Shown here: piece by piece, positions 20,501 to 27,975 of the stretch
Layout: every line of letters starts with the position of its first letter
Position numbering within the stretch: position 1 is the stretch's first letter
NCBI RefSeq assembly: GCF_032854445.1
Contig: NC_088296.1
Location: 19,829,853 to 19,893,852, forward strand
DNA: 64,000 bases
Direction: 5' to 3'
Source: Liolophura sinensis
Taxonomy: Eukaryota > Mollusca > Polyplacophora > Chitonida > Chitonidae
Notes under the pieces: generated by a model
What the model was told of the DNA's origin: nothing
The model's input: the letters and a program-made list of their open reading frames with translations, nothing else
Databases searched by the model: none
Made by a program: the position numbers and the translations under genes

Positions 20501-22059
20501 AGGCTTTTGCGGTCACTACGCTGCGCTAGCGCGCTAACCGACTGAGCCACGGAGGCCCCTGTAGGTAGAAATACAAGTGTATTTGACTTTATTGGATGTT
20601 AATGTTGTCAGCAGCACCAATAATCCCTACCACAGTATCAAATGTTTTAGATACTGACTCCTTTATTTGTTTATTTAACTGTTTAGTTTACCGCTGTAGT
20701 TGGATGGTCTTGAGGATATTGACGCGTGCCAGTCCCTCCATGGGACGTATTTATATCAAAACTGTATTTGCGTCATCAAATTCAAAATATTTCAGGTTAT
20801 TTCAGGTTAAATTACAAGTAAAAAAAAATTAAAATTCTTCTGGAGAATTTTGGTCCTCTTCTTCTCAGGGGCAAGCAAACCGTTCGCTTAAAGCGAAACT
20901 GCCTGAAATTATTATTCTAAAGTAAAAAGAAGCCCAAAGATTCTGCCAATTGGAAAATGCTCAAATAGACATATAGCTGTTCCCAAGAACTGTTCATTTA
21001 TGTTACGTCGGTCTGGATAAAGAGTGGAGGAGGTCGGTGTGCTTAGGATCAAACACTACGCACACCTCCTCACTCATAAAATCGATGCCAAGACATCAAA
21101 AATAAAAAAAGTGTGTACATTACGTCAACGATCTAATTTTCAACGATCTTTTCTTAAATTACATGTATCCTTGCCTTCACAATGACACAATACCCCCAGG
21201 CCCAAATTAAGTAAGACACAGAGCAAAGACCATTGGAATGTAAATTCCAATGAAAACAAAATTCAATTATCTTAAGAAGTTCTTGGATTAAACAAAATGC
21301 AGCTAAATACATGTTATGGAGTTAAGGCGGGCTCTGTGGGCCGGACAGATAATGTTGGATTGCAGTGATGTGAAACCTAGTTTGACGCTTATACTTTAAG
21401 CTTTGGATGACATTAGCTCTGAGCCTCTAATGCCTCCATATAAACAGCAAAAGAAAGCTATTCCAACAAGCTATGTACGGCATATATATATGGTCTTTGA
21501 TTTTTAATACTGGTTTGATATTTCTTTCGCCTTCCCCGTATCACTGAGAACTGTTGTCCTGTATTTGCAGACTTTATATAATAATTTAATGTAAGCGTTG
21601 AATGTTGTTTGGGAAACAGGAACGAGGTAAACTCAAAAAAAGTCGTTTTTTGTGAAATCAAAGTTTAAAACCTAAATATTTTGCGTCGTTTATGGATCAT
21701 GTGACTTTAAATGTGTCGTATTAGATACTACATCATAAATGACTCCAGGTTGCATTGTTTGCATGCAAAAATAAGTACTTGAAGAAATTTTCAGATTTTG
21801 ACTAAAGATAACATCTCAGTGGTTTGTAGAATCGGCTCCAAGTCTTCCGCTTGTTGACCATGAACGTTCATTGTGGCTGTGGTATACGAGAGTGTATTCT
21901 AACACTTAGATTTAGCTACCCACCTTCTACTGGAGGCTCTGCCAGCAGCTGTTTCTCACATCGGTACTGCGCCTCTAACAGCGACCGGTTCTGCAGGACC
22001 TGCGCCTCTTGCCTGTCCATGGCGAGGATGGATGGTATAGGGCTTCTACAAACTGTCGT
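3780..22059 (-). CDS. Family B1 (secretin-type) GPCR, PTH/PTHrP-receptor-like; 13 exons, 5' end not found
   Basis: Plasma-membrane receptor for a peptide hormone, expected to signal through heterotrimeric G proteins. Seen: 13 exons (1,635 nt, 544 residues plus TGA) joined at GT/AG sites whose phases all agree. Ectodomain residues 1-121 carry six family cysteines (C34, C50, C59, C73, C90, C112; family pairing 1-3, 2-5, 4-6), the WD and CWP motifs, and sequons at N24, N93 and N108. TM1 is about 129-152, TM2 162-180, TM3 213-238 with the WILVEG motif, TM4 254-276, TM5 294-318, TM6 335-357, TM7 373-389, then helix 8 and a tail of about 150 residues. CPEYISNFN, YRKL.K.TLVL..LFGVH and FQGFFV...CF.N.EV match PTH receptors best. 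Missing: Met and signal peptide. Alternatives are another B1 subfamily (calcitonin/CGRP, PDF, CRF/DH44); class B1 itself is near certain. Confidence 0.95.
4297..4470 (+). repeat. 32-bp tandem repeat in the last intron, ~5.5 copies
   Basis: Unit tatcactaaatctctacat plus gtatacttggtt. The copies are nearly identical, with only a few substitutions. It lies in the 544-bp intron before the terminal exon; nothing else was recognised in that intron. Confidence 0.9.
4636..4782 (-). CDS. Receptor exon: helix 8 and proximal tail (residues 393-441)
   Basis: 147 nt, acceptor ttttttgtcag, donor GTATGA, phase 0 at both ends. It encodes VLLAVRRGWSRFMARQRSKR, matching the family E-V-x-x-x-x-x-x-W-x-R pattern of helix 8 after N390-E391-E392, followed by a basic, hydrophilic tail. 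Confidence 0.93.
4953..5100 (-). repeat. SINE-A, truncated at both ends
   Basis: Contains tttacgccgtactcaagaat, gcggccagcattatggtg and the acc-ttcccacgtacg module on the reverse strand. It lacks the (TTTA)n tail and the tRNA-like head. Confidence 0.85.
5381..5548. repeat. Fold-back element in the intron before TM7
   Basis: Left arm 5381-5430 (cagtctgtaacctttaattt onward) and right arm 5484-5548 are inverted repeats with few mismatches. The right arm has an extra ~15-bp insert. The loop is about 53 bp. It ends 24 bp from the 42-nt exon, so a hairpin in the pre-mRNA would form just downstream of that exon's donor. Confidence 0.85.
5572..5613 (-). CDS. Receptor exon: 42-nt TM7 micro-exon (residues 379-392)
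   Basis: 42 nt, acceptor tatctatttgcag, donor GTGAGT, phase 0 at both ends. It encodes GFFVSMFFCFLNEE, the core of TM7. A 14-codon TM7 exon is a known conserved feature of B1 receptor genes (CRF1, calcitonin and PTH1 receptors), and its in-frame skipping gives known splice variants. Phe replaces the usual Tyr in the Y-C-F string. Confidence 0.96.
5614..6585. other. Intron, no feature recognised
   Basis: Non-coding AT-rich intron between the TM7 and TM6 exons. No SINE, tandem repeat or plausible extra exon was seen. Confidence 0.7.
6586..6718 (-). CDS. Receptor exon: TM6 and ECL3 (residues 334-378)
   Basis: 133 nt, acceptor ctttgttccag, donor GTGAGC, ending in phase 0. It encodes KLAKFTLVLMLLFGVHFTIF, very close to the family K-L-x-K-S-T-L-V-L-x-P-L-F-G-V-H. 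The Pro of the P-x-x-G helix-kink motif is Leu (L345), while G348 and T340 are retained. ECL3 follows, and the exon closes with YAEMFSNAFQ, leading into TM7. Confidence 0.96.
6719..7347. other. Intron, no feature recognised
   Basis: Between the TM6 and TM5 exons. The short frames on both strands (such as 6792-7046 and 6884-7081) have no family features. The neighbouring intron 7434-7900 is likewise featureless. Confidence 0.7.
7348..7433 (-). CDS. Receptor exon: TM5 and ICL3 (residues 306-334)
   Basis: 86 nt, acceptor cttccacag, donor GTAACA, ending in phase 2. It encodes VTFILFLIIIRALCSRL, the inner half of TM5, then TMAERHVNQKY, joining into YRKLAK of the next exon. The family usually has N-F-x-x-F at the start; Val-Thr replaces the Asn. 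ICL3 is the principal G-protein contact loop in this family. Confidence 0.93.
7901..7970 (-). CDS. Receptor exon: ECL2 and start of TM5 (residues 282-305)
   Basis: 70 nt, acceptor tccatttcag, donor GTAAGT, ending in phase 0. It encodes CWTTYQQRIFYWLFNGPI and FASVI. C283-W284 is the conserved ECL2 pair; C283 should form the disulfide with C213 of TM3. The G-P-I motif opens TM5. Confidence 0.95.
8262..8322 (-). CDS. Receptor exon: TM4 (residues 262-282)
   Basis: 61 nt, acceptor with an A/T-rich tract then cag, donor GTAAGT, ending in phase 2. It encodes FPLVYLIPWILVRIFLDDL. With the previous exon the TM4 core reads G-W-T-F-P; most family members have G-W-G-x-P, so the second Gly is replaced by Thr. 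Confidence 0.95.
8453..8565 (-). repeat. SINE-A, old and truncated
   Basis: tttatttatttgattggtg followed by diverged central sequence (ctgttctcaagactgtttct, ggcggccaccgttatggtg). Only the 3' part remains. Confidence 0.75.
8789..9194. mobile_element. Fold-back (MITE-like) element, ~44-bp inverted arms
   Basis: Left arm 8789-8832 begins tgtttaacatttaaacatct and ends taataaacgtgc. Right arm 9151-9194 is its reverse complement with about four differences. The total span is about 406 bp, in the intron between the TM4 and TM3 exons. No coding capacity and no clear target-site duplication. A (CA)n tract lies inside at about 8988-9003. Confidence 0.75.
9528..9684 (-). CDS. Receptor exon: TM3, ICL2 and start of TM4 (residues 210-262)
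   Basis: 157 nt, acceptor ctttgtcacacag, donor GTAAGG, ending in phase 1. It encodes HWQCKLFITIWMYS, with C213 as the TM3 cysteine that pairs with ECL2, then YTWILVEGFYL, the near-invariant TM3 motif with E234, then the ICL2 segment HRTLSTDRRGIRYY and the start of TM4. WILVEG rather than WLLVEG matches PTH receptors. Degenerate copies of the acceptor and first ~40 nt of this exon are tandemly repeated in the adjoining intron (9685-10340). Confidence 0.95.
9685..10340 (-). repeat. ~137-bp tandem array made of TM3-exon acceptor copies
   Basis: Landmark gctgtacatcgatatcgt recurs with variants at about 9777, 9913, 10050, 10128 and 10278. The units contain diverged copies of the intron end (gtttctttgt, then cacag) and the first ~40 nt of the TM3 exon. 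On the minus strand, acceptor-like cores occur near 9871-9900, 10003-10040 and 10207-10236. The genuine exon end 9640-9684 reads as the first unit of the series. No copy has the complete TM3 exon. Confidence 0.85.
10341..10979. other. Intron remainder, no feature recognised
   Basis: Sequence between the exon-derived array and the donor of the TM2 exon; nothing beyond short unsupported frames. Confidence 0.6.
10980..11148 (-). CDS. Receptor exon: ICL1, TM2 and ECL1 (residues 153-209)
   Basis: 169 nt, acceptor tttccttttag, donor GTGAGT, ending in phase 0. It encodes intracellular loop 1 and TM2 (RLHVNLFMSLTLKAIVTF), then a long extracellular loop 1 of about 30 residues ending IFIEEGT. The usual L-H-C-T-R-N-Y-I-H string is L-H-S-K-I-N-R-L-H here, so the final His is kept but the Arg and Tyr are lost. 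A long ECL1 is typical of PTH receptors. Confidence 0.93.
11270..11325 (+). repeat. SINE-A 3' fragment
   Basis: gaaatattcttccagacgga, then accagtcaaataaataaaca: the degraded last ~55 bp of SINE-A. A second possible fragment, tcttggtgttttacgtcgta, in the opposite orientation, lies at 11441-11480. Confidence 0.6.
11641..11882 (-). repeat. SINE-A, nearly full length
   Basis: (TTTA)n tail, the 3' and central modules, then tgaactcacagcgaccgcat and the start of the tRNA-like head (cattacgctgcgcttgcgcg). The head stops within the A-box side. Confidence 0.92.
12019..12186 (+). repeat. 89-bp direct duplication
   Basis: gcgccaagaatatggaagga recurs at 12019 and 12108, followed by ctagatcattac, acacgaggccacgcc and ctccgtgattg in both copies. 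The two copies are about 90% alike by eye. Confidence 0.85.
12599..12756 (+). repeat. SINE-A, 5'-truncated, with 12-bp target-site duplication
   Basis: Flanked by aaaattagcggt at 12587-12598 and 12757-12768. Starts in the ccggccgtacgtgggaagg module and ends aataaataaataa. The exact duplication shows retroposition by target-primed reverse transcription. Confidence 0.95.
13184..13278 (-). CDS. Receptor exon: stalk and TM1 (residues 122-153)
   Basis: 95 nt, acceptor cttctggtttcag, donor GTAAAT, ending in phase 2. It encodes THMPKIRLMY, then KIGYGISLTTLFIAVLIM, the hydrophobic TM1 with the family G-Y-x-x-S-L signature, then LFC. A 61-bp tandem array begins immediately at the acceptor on the intron side. 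Confidence 0.95.
13279..14092 (-). repeat. 61-bp tandem array abutting the TM1 exon acceptor, ~13 copies
   Basis: Plus-strand unit gaaaccagaagggatacagt, then gtttaaagagggtaacga, then gtgatgcattggttactg. It begins exactly at the acceptor base of the TM1 exon. On the minus strand each unit holds cccttctggtttccctcag, a pyrimidine tract and CAG like the real acceptor cccttctggtttcag. The frame 13993-14196 crosses the array and is not considered a gene. Confidence 0.92.
14343..14588 (+). repeat. SINE-A with 13-bp target-site duplication
   Basis: Flanked by aatctactcaagg at 14330-14342 and 14589-14601. Contains ctctcaccaatgcggtcgct, the B-box region gagttcaagtcc, all central modules and a long (AAAT)n tail. 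It lacks only the first part of the tRNA-like head. Confidence 0.96.
14925..15070 (+). repeat. SINE-A, 5'-truncated and diverged
   Basis: acatgcggatagtcgtgagt, tgctggccaccgtcgtataa and an AAAT-like tail, more diverged than the copy at 14343. Confidence 0.85.
15071..16062. other. Intron, no feature recognised
   Basis: Short frames (15135-15386 plus, 15772-15957 minus) have no recognisable motifs or supporting splice structure. Confidence 0.6.
16063..16104. repeat. 18-bp hairpin
   Basis: tacgacttaattagtata (16063-16080) and tatacaaattaagtcgta (16087-16104) are reverse complements with one mismatch around a 6-nt loop. It lies 131 bp intronward of the ectodomain exon's donor. Confidence 0.8.
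16235..16347 (-). CDS. Receptor exon: distal ectodomain, NGTW and NYS motifs (residues 84-121)
   Basis: 113 nt, acceptor tgtttattacag, donor GTTAGT, ending in phase 0. It encodes FAVKECLSNGTWYHR and TNYSRCPLG, carrying the last two conserved cysteines (C90, C112), the family N-G-T/S-W motif and two N-glycosylation sequons (N93, N108). The end leads straight into the juxtamembrane stalk of TM1. An open frame continues past the donor but has no family features. Confidence 0.93.
16805..16986. mobile_element. Short TIR element (MITE-like), ~182 bp
   Basis: The left end (tgaagggacacaggatcggt onward, ~55 bp) and the right end (reading gcctatctctcacaccagcc to tgtatcccttta) are inverted repeats with moderate divergence. 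There is no coding capacity in the ~70-bp core. A target duplication could not be fixed. A degraded SINE-A-like 3' end (about 16760-16803) adjoins it. Confidence 0.7.
16987..18410. other. Intron, no gene; paired palindromes at 17979-18026
   Basis: AT-rich intron sequence. The only structure seen is the palindrome tacacgtacgtgta at 17979-17992 and again at 18013-18026. Confidence 0.6.
18411..18675 (+). repeat. Element D, most complete forward copy
   Basis: Modules in order: gttatgacaacacagcattt; cagtgacgtctaataaattg; cccaattctgcttaagccac; tgcatttacatgaacattta; aaaccatggctgaggtaaac; tgacaagaggtcgtatttca; then the terminal tcactgtcgtcgctgctctg. The same modules recur in both orientations across the window. 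No coding capacity; class unknown. Confidence 0.85.
18676..19425 (+). repeat. 48-bp minisatellite grown from the end of element D, ~15 copies
   Basis: Unit tatcacactgtcgtcgctgc, then tctggccttactctctatgc, then tgtacgtc. Single-copy element D ends elsewhere carry one such unit. Since 48 is a multiple of three, the array gives long frames (18886-19335, 18989-19465) with 16-residue repeats that have no independent support as genes. Confidence 0.93.
19831..19944 (-). CDS. Receptor exon: ectodomain core with WD and CWP motifs (residues 46-84)
   Basis: 114 nt, acceptor ttgtaaatcag, donor GTAAGT, phase 1 at both ends. It encodes YCPGTWDDIMCWP, then a loop, then PCPEYISNFN. These are the C50, W54/D55, C59-W60-P61 and C73-P74 landmarks of the B1 hormone-receptor domain. 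Human PTH1R has CPDYIYDFN in the same place, which is one reason for the PTHR-like call. Confidence 0.95.
20291..20559 (-). repeat. SINE-A, full length, poly-A type tail
   Basis: Reverse-strand copy of about 269 bp flanked by tgtaggaagaaat (20278-20290) and tgtaggtagaaat (20560-20572), a 13-bp duplication with one difference. The head has a perfect pol III A box (TGGCTCAGTCGG, at 20538-20549) and a B-box-like GAGTTCAAGACC (20469-20480). The tail is a run of about 17 A rather than (AAAT)n. Best reference copy in the window. Confidence 0.96.
20573..21923. other. Intron, no feature recognised
   Basis: AT-rich sequence between the SINE and the N-terminal helix exon. The frames (20596-20832, 21458-21661) show no family features. 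Confidence 0.6.
21924..22059 (-). CDS. Receptor exon: N-terminal ectodomain helix (residues 1-45)
   Basis: Acceptor ttctttgcag and donor GTGGGT flank 136 nt, ending in phase 1. It encodes the amphipathic N-terminal helix of the hormone-binding domain, with the stretch RQEAQVLQNRSLLEAQ followed by YRCEK, where C34 is the first conserved cysteine. PTH receptors have the similar AQAQCEKRL at this place. N24 sits in an N-R-S sequon. C4 lies outside the usual six-cysteine set. The acceptor is phase 0, so an upstream exon with the ATG and signal peptide is expected. Internal Met14 is not a credible start because it would leave no signal peptide. Confidence 0.9.
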
Positions 22060-24354
22060 CTGCAAAGAAAGCCAAGGAATATATAGGACAGATGATGGGA
22101 AAAAATAATTGAATTATTTCATGGTTTTTGGACGCAATATTCAAGATTTCGTCACTTACACGGCAGCGGTGGGAGGTTATTAGGTGAAAGAATCCTGAGT
22201 GTCAGGATAAAACCCCTTACTTTGATAATATGATGATGAGCTTTTCTTCGTTTGACGTACGCCTACAGACATTCATACCACAGTGGTGGGCGAGGAGATG
22301 TCCCCAGCAACACAGCCAGCCTCACGAGCCTTGACAACTGTTTGGTATCATCAAGACTGGATTCTATAAATCCTCCTGCTAAGGCTGATATGTAGAGTAA
22401 TAAGTACCCTAATTCATCAATCCTTTCAAATATGAAAGAGCAACTTTCAGTGCAATTTATGTAGAATTTAAAGTTGATTTTCCGGGCTTCCTGAAAAGCG
22501 TAATTTTATCAGTTACAATAAACACCTTGGGTACGTTAGGTAGCACTGCAACGCGATGTCAGCCCAGTGAAACCCCTAGGCTCGCATTCTGGTGTTCTCA
22601 AAACTGGCAGCGTTTTGGAGGAATTGGATAAGGAAATTTACAACATGTCCGCGGAGAATAGATTTATTAGAAAATGGGATCAATTTGTCAGACCATAAAA
22701 AACACAAAGGTGTAATAAAAGAACGTCGGTACTGGTCAAGGATGAAAGGAGGCGGTGGCAATAGATGTAGTTTTCTGTCAAACGCTCTTATTTCCATCAC
22801 GTATTTGAGCACAGAGCATATGCGAATAATAACATTTTGTGGCACTTATTAACGGAATACAATTCGGCAAGCGATTTTTAGCTGAAGAATTTCTTTGATC
22901 CACACCATGACTGACGACCAAGGCTCGGATGGTTGCTACCTCAAAACGCTCCATTCTGTCTTTCTTTACTGAGACTTCTCCAATAATTAGGTATCTTGTC
23001 CACCAGCTATGGCCTTGTCGACGTTGATTTCAGTGCTAAAAGTGTCACTCAAGGATATTCAGTTTGGTATACAGGTCGCACATTTGAAACTATCCATCAG
23101 TTAAAGTGCTTTCTTTTTAGTCTGTAGGATACGCTAATCGTGGATTTAACCCTCTCAAGGACAGGGAATTTTCAAGATATCTTTGCTTCCATTGTTCTCG
23201 AAGTTTTTCTCTCGTATATACTTACCTCACAACTCGCTAAAAATTTATTCCGGGAAATCCAATTTTTACCAAGTATAAAACTGACCGACGTCGCAAAGGT
23301 GAATAGTTCGTGGATATAGCGTCAAAAAATAAAATTCGAAATATTAACTATACAGTACTCCCTGGGAGCCACTCTCCATCCGAGTTAAATGTGCATATTC
23401 CGGCGCAACAGGCTCAGAAAAAATACGCTGTATTTTACTCCTATCAGTCTACAGTTATGAATCTTTTGAAAAAGTCATACCATATAACTGTTTTCGTAAA
23501 ATTACAGGCTAAAAAGACAAAGAAACAAAGGCAGAAATATGACTTTCATGGCGAAGGTAATAAAAGTTTACCTTAAAAATATTTTCTAAGGATGGATCCT
23601 AAAGTTCATATAAACTCATAAAGCTGTCATAAAACATCATTTGTTGATATGTGTAGCCTGTCTTCCCCCCAAACACATTTCGATAACAAAACAACTTAGC
23701 AGAGACGCAGGATTTCCTCTCAAAAGTTTTCTTGGGCCATTCATTTCTCCACAATGCAATTGCCATTTGTGCGTGTATATGTTGCATTATTAAGCACATT
23801 GCTTGTTCCCTGTTGCTTTAAATTAGTGCCCAGCTCACGTCATGCCCGGGATGTCTCATGACAAAAAAGTCGGTGATCGATTTTACCAATAGATTGTGCC
23901 ATGCCTTTTTTTCCGGCCGCGTGAAGTTGTCAACAGCGTCGTTTGTCAACCGTAATCCCTTTTGGCCGAGGTCTCTGAGTTTCCCGGCTTCTTGCCCTAG
24001 ACGGTGCTAAAGTTTCCGGAACTAAGTCGGTTATGGTGTAAATTATTCATTGCAATTCTGCTTTTAACAACATTATGATTTACGTGAACCGGAAGGTGAC
24101 ATTGATTAGAGATGAGAACAACCTCAATTCGCGTGTAGATAAAGCAGATGTGGAGATATGTCACTCTTATTAAGCAATGTGTGACACAAAGGGTCTGTGT
24201 TTGTAATTCACGATGCGCTGGATGTATTGTTAAATTAATCAATGCTTATAACCAGAAATGATGAAGATGACATCTTCATAAAAACAGATATCATCTTGAT
24301 GCTCGTTGTGAGGCCAGTAATACAGAAGCCTCCAACGTAGAGGGTAAAATCAGA
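22060..24354. other. Upstream of the first recognised exon; no supported exon
   Basis: Minus-strand sequence must reach a phase-0 exon with the receptor's start, but none is convincing here. A perfect donor (GAG then GTAAGTAT) ends an open frame at 23226-23356 in phase 0, but that frame has no ATG and no signal-peptide character. Confidence 0.5.
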
Positions 24355-24520
24355 GCATCGAACTACCACGAGTATTAATCGCGAAATCCGGCTTCTTGTC
24401 AGTTTACGTTTGTCAGTATTTCATTTCGACTGTTCACACGTGTATGCTAAGATAGTAGCAATGCACGATGACTTAAGCTGAATTAGGTTCCCTAGCAATA
24501 AAGCACACGATTAACGCTTT
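24355..24520 (-). repeat. Element D, diverged reverse copy
   Basis: gaaatccggcttcttgtcag, then gatagtagcaatgcac, then gacttaagctgaattaggtt follow the element D order on the reverse strand. Confidence 0.65.
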
Positions 24521-25254
24521 CCACAATGTCAGCATCATGGTAACAAATCACACGTTTGAAAAAACTGTATTCCCATATCTTTTTTGTCAACGAACCAATC
24601 CTACTCTCAAGCGAACGTTGTTCACGTTATTCATTGCAATCGTCTTCAGTTCATCTTTCTTCCCATCTGTTTTTCATGCATCGTTAATCAGATGTTCAAT
24701 TTATTCATGGCTTAATTCCAAGCTTGGGCCCCCAACTATTTTATAAAGTCTTTAATAGATTTTCCTTGGTTTTGCTAGAAGTTTCATCATATCTTCGAAA
24801 TTATTATACCACTAAAATTCGACGATTCCATGATTTGCGGGGGAATTGTAGTGTAAAAGGTGTTAAGTATTCGTACAGACTGTGATTAATGCCCTGTTGT
24901 TTGTTTAAACATAATGGTCTCAAGTCTGTAGTCATCGTGTAATAATAAATAACAAAGCTACACACAAAGCTTGGCTGTCTACCTAGTTTCTAAAACAACC
25001 CAAAAGGAATCTACAGTTTCTCTTGCGATCTGATATCATAAGGTGTGTTAAAAAGGTGACGAAAGGCTTACACATCCACACATACAGTGACTAACTCACA
25101 AATATCTAAGAAATAAATAAATAAATAAATAAATATACTTCGTGCCTTTCAAGACCTTTTTGAACAATGTTTGAATATTTTAAGTGATTCTTGATAACTG
25201 ACGTCTAGCATGTTATAACTGCCATCTTTGAATACTTTACTCACCTAATTCTAT

Positions 25255-25440
25255 TTAAGCCATGGTGATGAGAGAAGGGTGATTTCGCTACCATTTATGC
25301 ATTTACATGAACAATTACAATAAAACCCTGACTGAGGTAAACTGACAAGAGGGCGGATTTCACTGGTTACGTGTGACTTTTTGCCAAATATCACACTGTG
25401 ATCATACTCCGGTTTTACTTTATATGCTGTAGCCGCTTTT
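25255..25440 (+). repeat. Element D, forward copy
   Basis: atgcatttacatgaacaatt, aaaaccctgactgaggtaaa, ctgacaagagggcggatttc and tatcacactgtgatcat are the modules seen. The distal terminal unit is degraded. Confidence 0.85.
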
Positions 25441-26289
25441 GTTTTGACCACGTTATGGTCCACAGCCATAATGGCAAAGTCTTGACCGATATGTCTACAC
25501 ATTGGCACATTTCTACTCACTCTTATTTATTGCACTCTCTCTTGGGGGCTACAAATTGGCATAATACAGACGCCAGTTTTGCTCTGTATGTATTGAATAC
25601 GGCTAACTCATCATCCGAACAACAACATCCTCTACCATTTACAAGCGAATCAAATAGGACTATTAATGAGAAGTCAAATTGGTTTTATTATAGATGTCAT
25701 CTTCCCACAAGCGCTCGACATTAAATGGTACTGGGGCAAAGGAAGTTGGTTTACATACTGGGCGACTGAGCGTTAAGCAAAGAGGTAGCCATTTCTAGTT
25801 GAAGGTCCATCTAATAATGTTTAAATGGGATGAGCACGTTGAGACCATAGATTAACCCGATGTGATGATAGGAGATCTTCGACGGGCATTTCCTCGACCC
25901 TCCCTGGCGCCAAAAATTCTCGGTCGTATGCTGGTCCATAAAGATCGCTCTTACTACACAGAGGATAAAAATCTCCAGGGACAAGTCAAGGAAATCAGTC
26001 TGCCAAACTACATCCCCTTTGTGCCTGTCAACCGCTATTCTGAATTAGGGATATTTGTGCCCGTCCTCGTTAATAACTTCTTGCCACTTGTCCCGAATCA
26101 CTCCGCGATGATAATATAGTCCAGAGGGACATCTCGGTCCAGCAGACAGATGAGGAGGTCAGTGACCAGTAATTATAGTGTAATTGCTCCGGAGGAAGAA
26201 TGGATGAATATGGCTTAAAGCCATCTAGGCAAAACACTGCAGTCATGACGTCGCGATATTCAGAAAAACAACAAAAGATTGGACAGCAT
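25441..26289. other. No feature recognised
   Basis: Two frames (25398-25724, 25862-26119) are open but contain no motif I can name and no supporting splice structure. Confidence 0.5.
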
Positions 26290-26640
26290 GGACAGTAAAA
26301 CCAGAGAAGCGACAACAGTGTTATAGTTCGCAATTATAAATACGTAACCGGTGAAGTTTACCTTGCTAGTTAGTGTTTTGTTCTTTCTGTTAATATACAT
26401 GTACGTGTTGAAAAGACAGCCACCCACACTTCTCCTACACCCACGGCTAAAACTGAATAAAGTAAAAACTCGGTCGTGTTAATTGCAACATATTCAAAGT
26501 CAGGTGTGTGGAACTGTTCACAATATGTTGATTTTCATTAAATTCAATACATACTCAACACTGCGATAAGTAATTTTATATTGCTTTCTCTCAGTATAAA
26601 ATAATGTCTTAACTCAGCAATTAGGGTAAGTATTCATATC
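26290..26640 (-). repeat. Element D, reverse copy, diverged
   Basis: aaaccagagaagcgacaaca, then acgtaaccggtgaagtttac, then gtgttaattgcaacatatt mark the element in reverse. The middle has drifted or carries an insertion. Confidence 0.65.
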
Positions 26641-27286
26641 AATTGCGGCTTCAGCTTCCACTAGAATTTCACATTTTAGGGCAATAATCTAGGAACTAAA
26701 ACTGACTCATCGGTAACCACAGTTCAAGCTCTTCGTGATGCCAACGGTGGACACACTCAACACTGAGTGCTGTGAACTGTGACTACCGACCACTCTATCT
26801 TTGTGATGTGACGATTGAATCTCTAACACATTTCTTCTCCATTTCCGAAAAATTGTGAAGAACAGCGAACTTTGACGAACTTTAAAAAGGCAACGTTTGT
26901 GAAAACTTGCGCCTGATAGCAAAACTCGTTGATATGGATAATAATGTTAATAACAATATTTTCTGTTTTTCTCACATGCATAAATTAAAATAGTCAAGAT
27001 GTTAAGCTGTTAAATCATAATACATTTAATAACGTAAGTAAAAAAAAATGATAGGAAATTAGCTCCAGCGATCAAACGAAAACATTTGCCAAAGGCACAA
27101 AAACCGCGCTGTGATTATTACATGAATATCATATTGGCAGTGATGTTTTTTTTGTTCCCACTCTGATCAAATTGCTTCATTTTTACGTTCAAAGAAAGCA
27201 ACAGCTGTTCTATACAACAAGTTGATTTTTTTCGTCTAAATTCGGGAATAGTTTTGTACATGAAATTCGGTAAAATGAATCTCTGG

Positions 27287-27975
27287 GCCCGCTTGCACAA
27301 AGAGTTTGTAGTTATAATTGATTGTAGACGCTACAAATGAGTTTACAATTGATTGTAAAAATAAGTTGCACCGCTCACACAAAGGAATTCTAAGGCATAT
27401 GATACATTTGTCTCGTACATAAAAGTGGCCTGTGTAAATGCACAATGTACCGATCAGGAGCTTTTCTTTGCCTTCATTTTCAAAAGAGTTCTACATCATA
27501 ATGGGCGCAATGACCCCAGGAGCTTCCCACCAATGGTCGTGAGTTTCCCTCGGGCTCGCACCATAATGCTGGCCAGAGTCGTATAAGAGAAACAGTCTTG
27601 AGTGCGGCGTAAAACACCAATCAAATAAATAAATAAATAAATAAATTAAAAAAATAAATAAAAATAAATAAATACATCATAATTATTCAGTAACTAACAA
27701 TAACATGTGAAGAAATGCTCTAAACATCTTTTTTCAGACTTTGCACATACTTGCAAACCAAATCAAAAAGTACCAAGTAACAGTCCACCCACTGCAAGTA
27801 TTTGTACATAACGTTGTATTTGGGGTGTTCGTAAATATTTACAACAGAGCCGACCCGATTGTAATTTCTGATTGTAAGTTTACTATGGTAGTTCATGATC
27901 CCTTCGTGAAATAGGGTGTGGATCGTAAGCTATGGCTACGATCGAGATCTTAGTGATTTACAATCACCTTAGTCC
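27287..27975 (-). mobile_element. MITE-like repeat copy A, interrupted by a SINE-A
   Basis: Reverse complement of the repeat at 48900-49480: shared stretches include gtttacaattgattgtaaaa, caagtatttgtacataacgt and cccgattgtaatttctgatt. A SINE-A sits inside at 27503-27673. No coding capacity. Ends estimated by eye. Confidence 0.8.
27503..27673 (+). repeat. SINE-A, 5'-truncated, nested, 10-bp target-site duplication
   Basis: Flanked by acatcataat at 27493-27502 and 27674-27683. The uninterrupted equivalent is present in the paralogous repeat (attatgatgt at 49265-49274). The copy starts near the end of the tRNA-like head (gcgcaatga) and has an A-rich (AAAT)n tail. Confidence 0.96.
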
